Assembly: GCA_017501055.1 (NCBI GenBank)
Contig: JAFVXP010000034.1
Coordinates: forward strand, 1-5,111
From: Clostridia bacterium
GTDB lineage: Bacteria; Bacillota; Clostridia; Oscillospirales; CAG-382
Reading direction: 5' to 3'
DNA: 5,111 nucleotides
Numbering within the stretch: the stretch's first letter is position 1; each line of letters begins with the position of its first letter. Positions 4,975 through 5,111 of this stretch are shown piece after piece. The position numbers and the translations under genes are program-made. Under the pieces are notes generated by a model. The model did not search any database. It saw only the letters and a program-made list of their open reading frames with translations, and was not told the DNA's origin.

Positions 4975-5111
4975 TTATTTCTTTTCAAGAAGGTCTTTGA
5001 TTTCGCCGAGAACTGCAAGAGTCTTTTCTTCAACGGAAGGTTCTGCAGGTGCGGTTTCTTCTTCAACGACTTCTTCTGCTTTCTTAAGGTTTTCAAGCTT
5101 GTTACGCATAC
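4975..5111 (-). CDS. mscL: C-terminal end of a probable large-conductance mechanosensitive channel MscL (partial)
   Basis: The reading frame is open from the right edge to a TAA at 4977-4975 and gives the last 44 residues. They run from MRNKLENLKKAEEVVEEE through a short Pro/Ala linker (TAPAEPS) to a helix ending EIKDLLEKK. MscL proteins end in this way: a charged segment after the second membrane helix, a Pro/Ala-Glu linker, then a short amphipathic helix of the form L-x-E-I-R-D-L-L-K that forms the cytoplasmic bundle of the pentamer. MscL opens under membrane tension to release solutes on osmotic downshock. The membrane helices lie outside the window, so the assignment rests on the tail alone. 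The Met near the edge is probably internal. A strong terminator follows. Confidence 0.65.
   Translation of the reverse strand, partial: MRNKLENLKKAEEVVEEETAPAEPSVEEKTLAVLGEIKDLLEKK

Overview
The window looks like chromosomal DNA of a low-to-moderate GC Gram-positive bacterium, most likely an anaerobic gut-type member of the Clostridia. This is an inference from strong AGGAGG-type ribosome binding sites, a Lys/Asn/Glu-rich lipoprotein with a 'YKDT' tetratricopeptide-like segment, a short ProB, and intergenic spacers full of dispersed repeats. No species can be named from the sequence alone.

Layout. Positions 1-365 hold no credible gene. They carry dispersed repeats (about 7-165), a cluster of ACCGTGA/TCACGG motifs (176-298), and a hairpin overlapping a possible promoter just ahead of the first gene. 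Positions 366-1691 (+) encode a secreted lipoprotein whose body is a regular array of YD-like repeats. It converges on proA across a 109-bp spacer with two strong hairpins. Positions 3821 to 1801 (-) are a compact proB-proA operon. ProB phosphorylates glutamate and ProA reduces the product to glutamate-5-semialdehyde, the first two steps of proline synthesis; proC is not in the window. Positions 3904-4461 (+) encode a Maf-family nucleotide pyrophosphatase, divergent from proB. The 82-bp gap contains two interleaved, almost mirror-symmetric sigma-A-type promoters. Positions 4462-4937 are a second gene-free, repeat-rich spacer. From 4975 to the right edge on the minus strand is the C-terminal end of a protein that is probably the mechanosensitive channel MscL, followed by a clear terminator.

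The genes are mostly housekeeping, and I found no defence system, mobile-element gene, RNA gene or CRISPR array. The less ordinary parts are non-coding: a composite repeat module (called A, B and C here) on both sides of the lipoprotein-proBA-maf block, with one 28-bp B copy exactly inverted across about 4.4 kb; the symmetric divergent promoter; the ACCGTGA cluster; and the bipartite 25-residue repeat of the lipoprotein.
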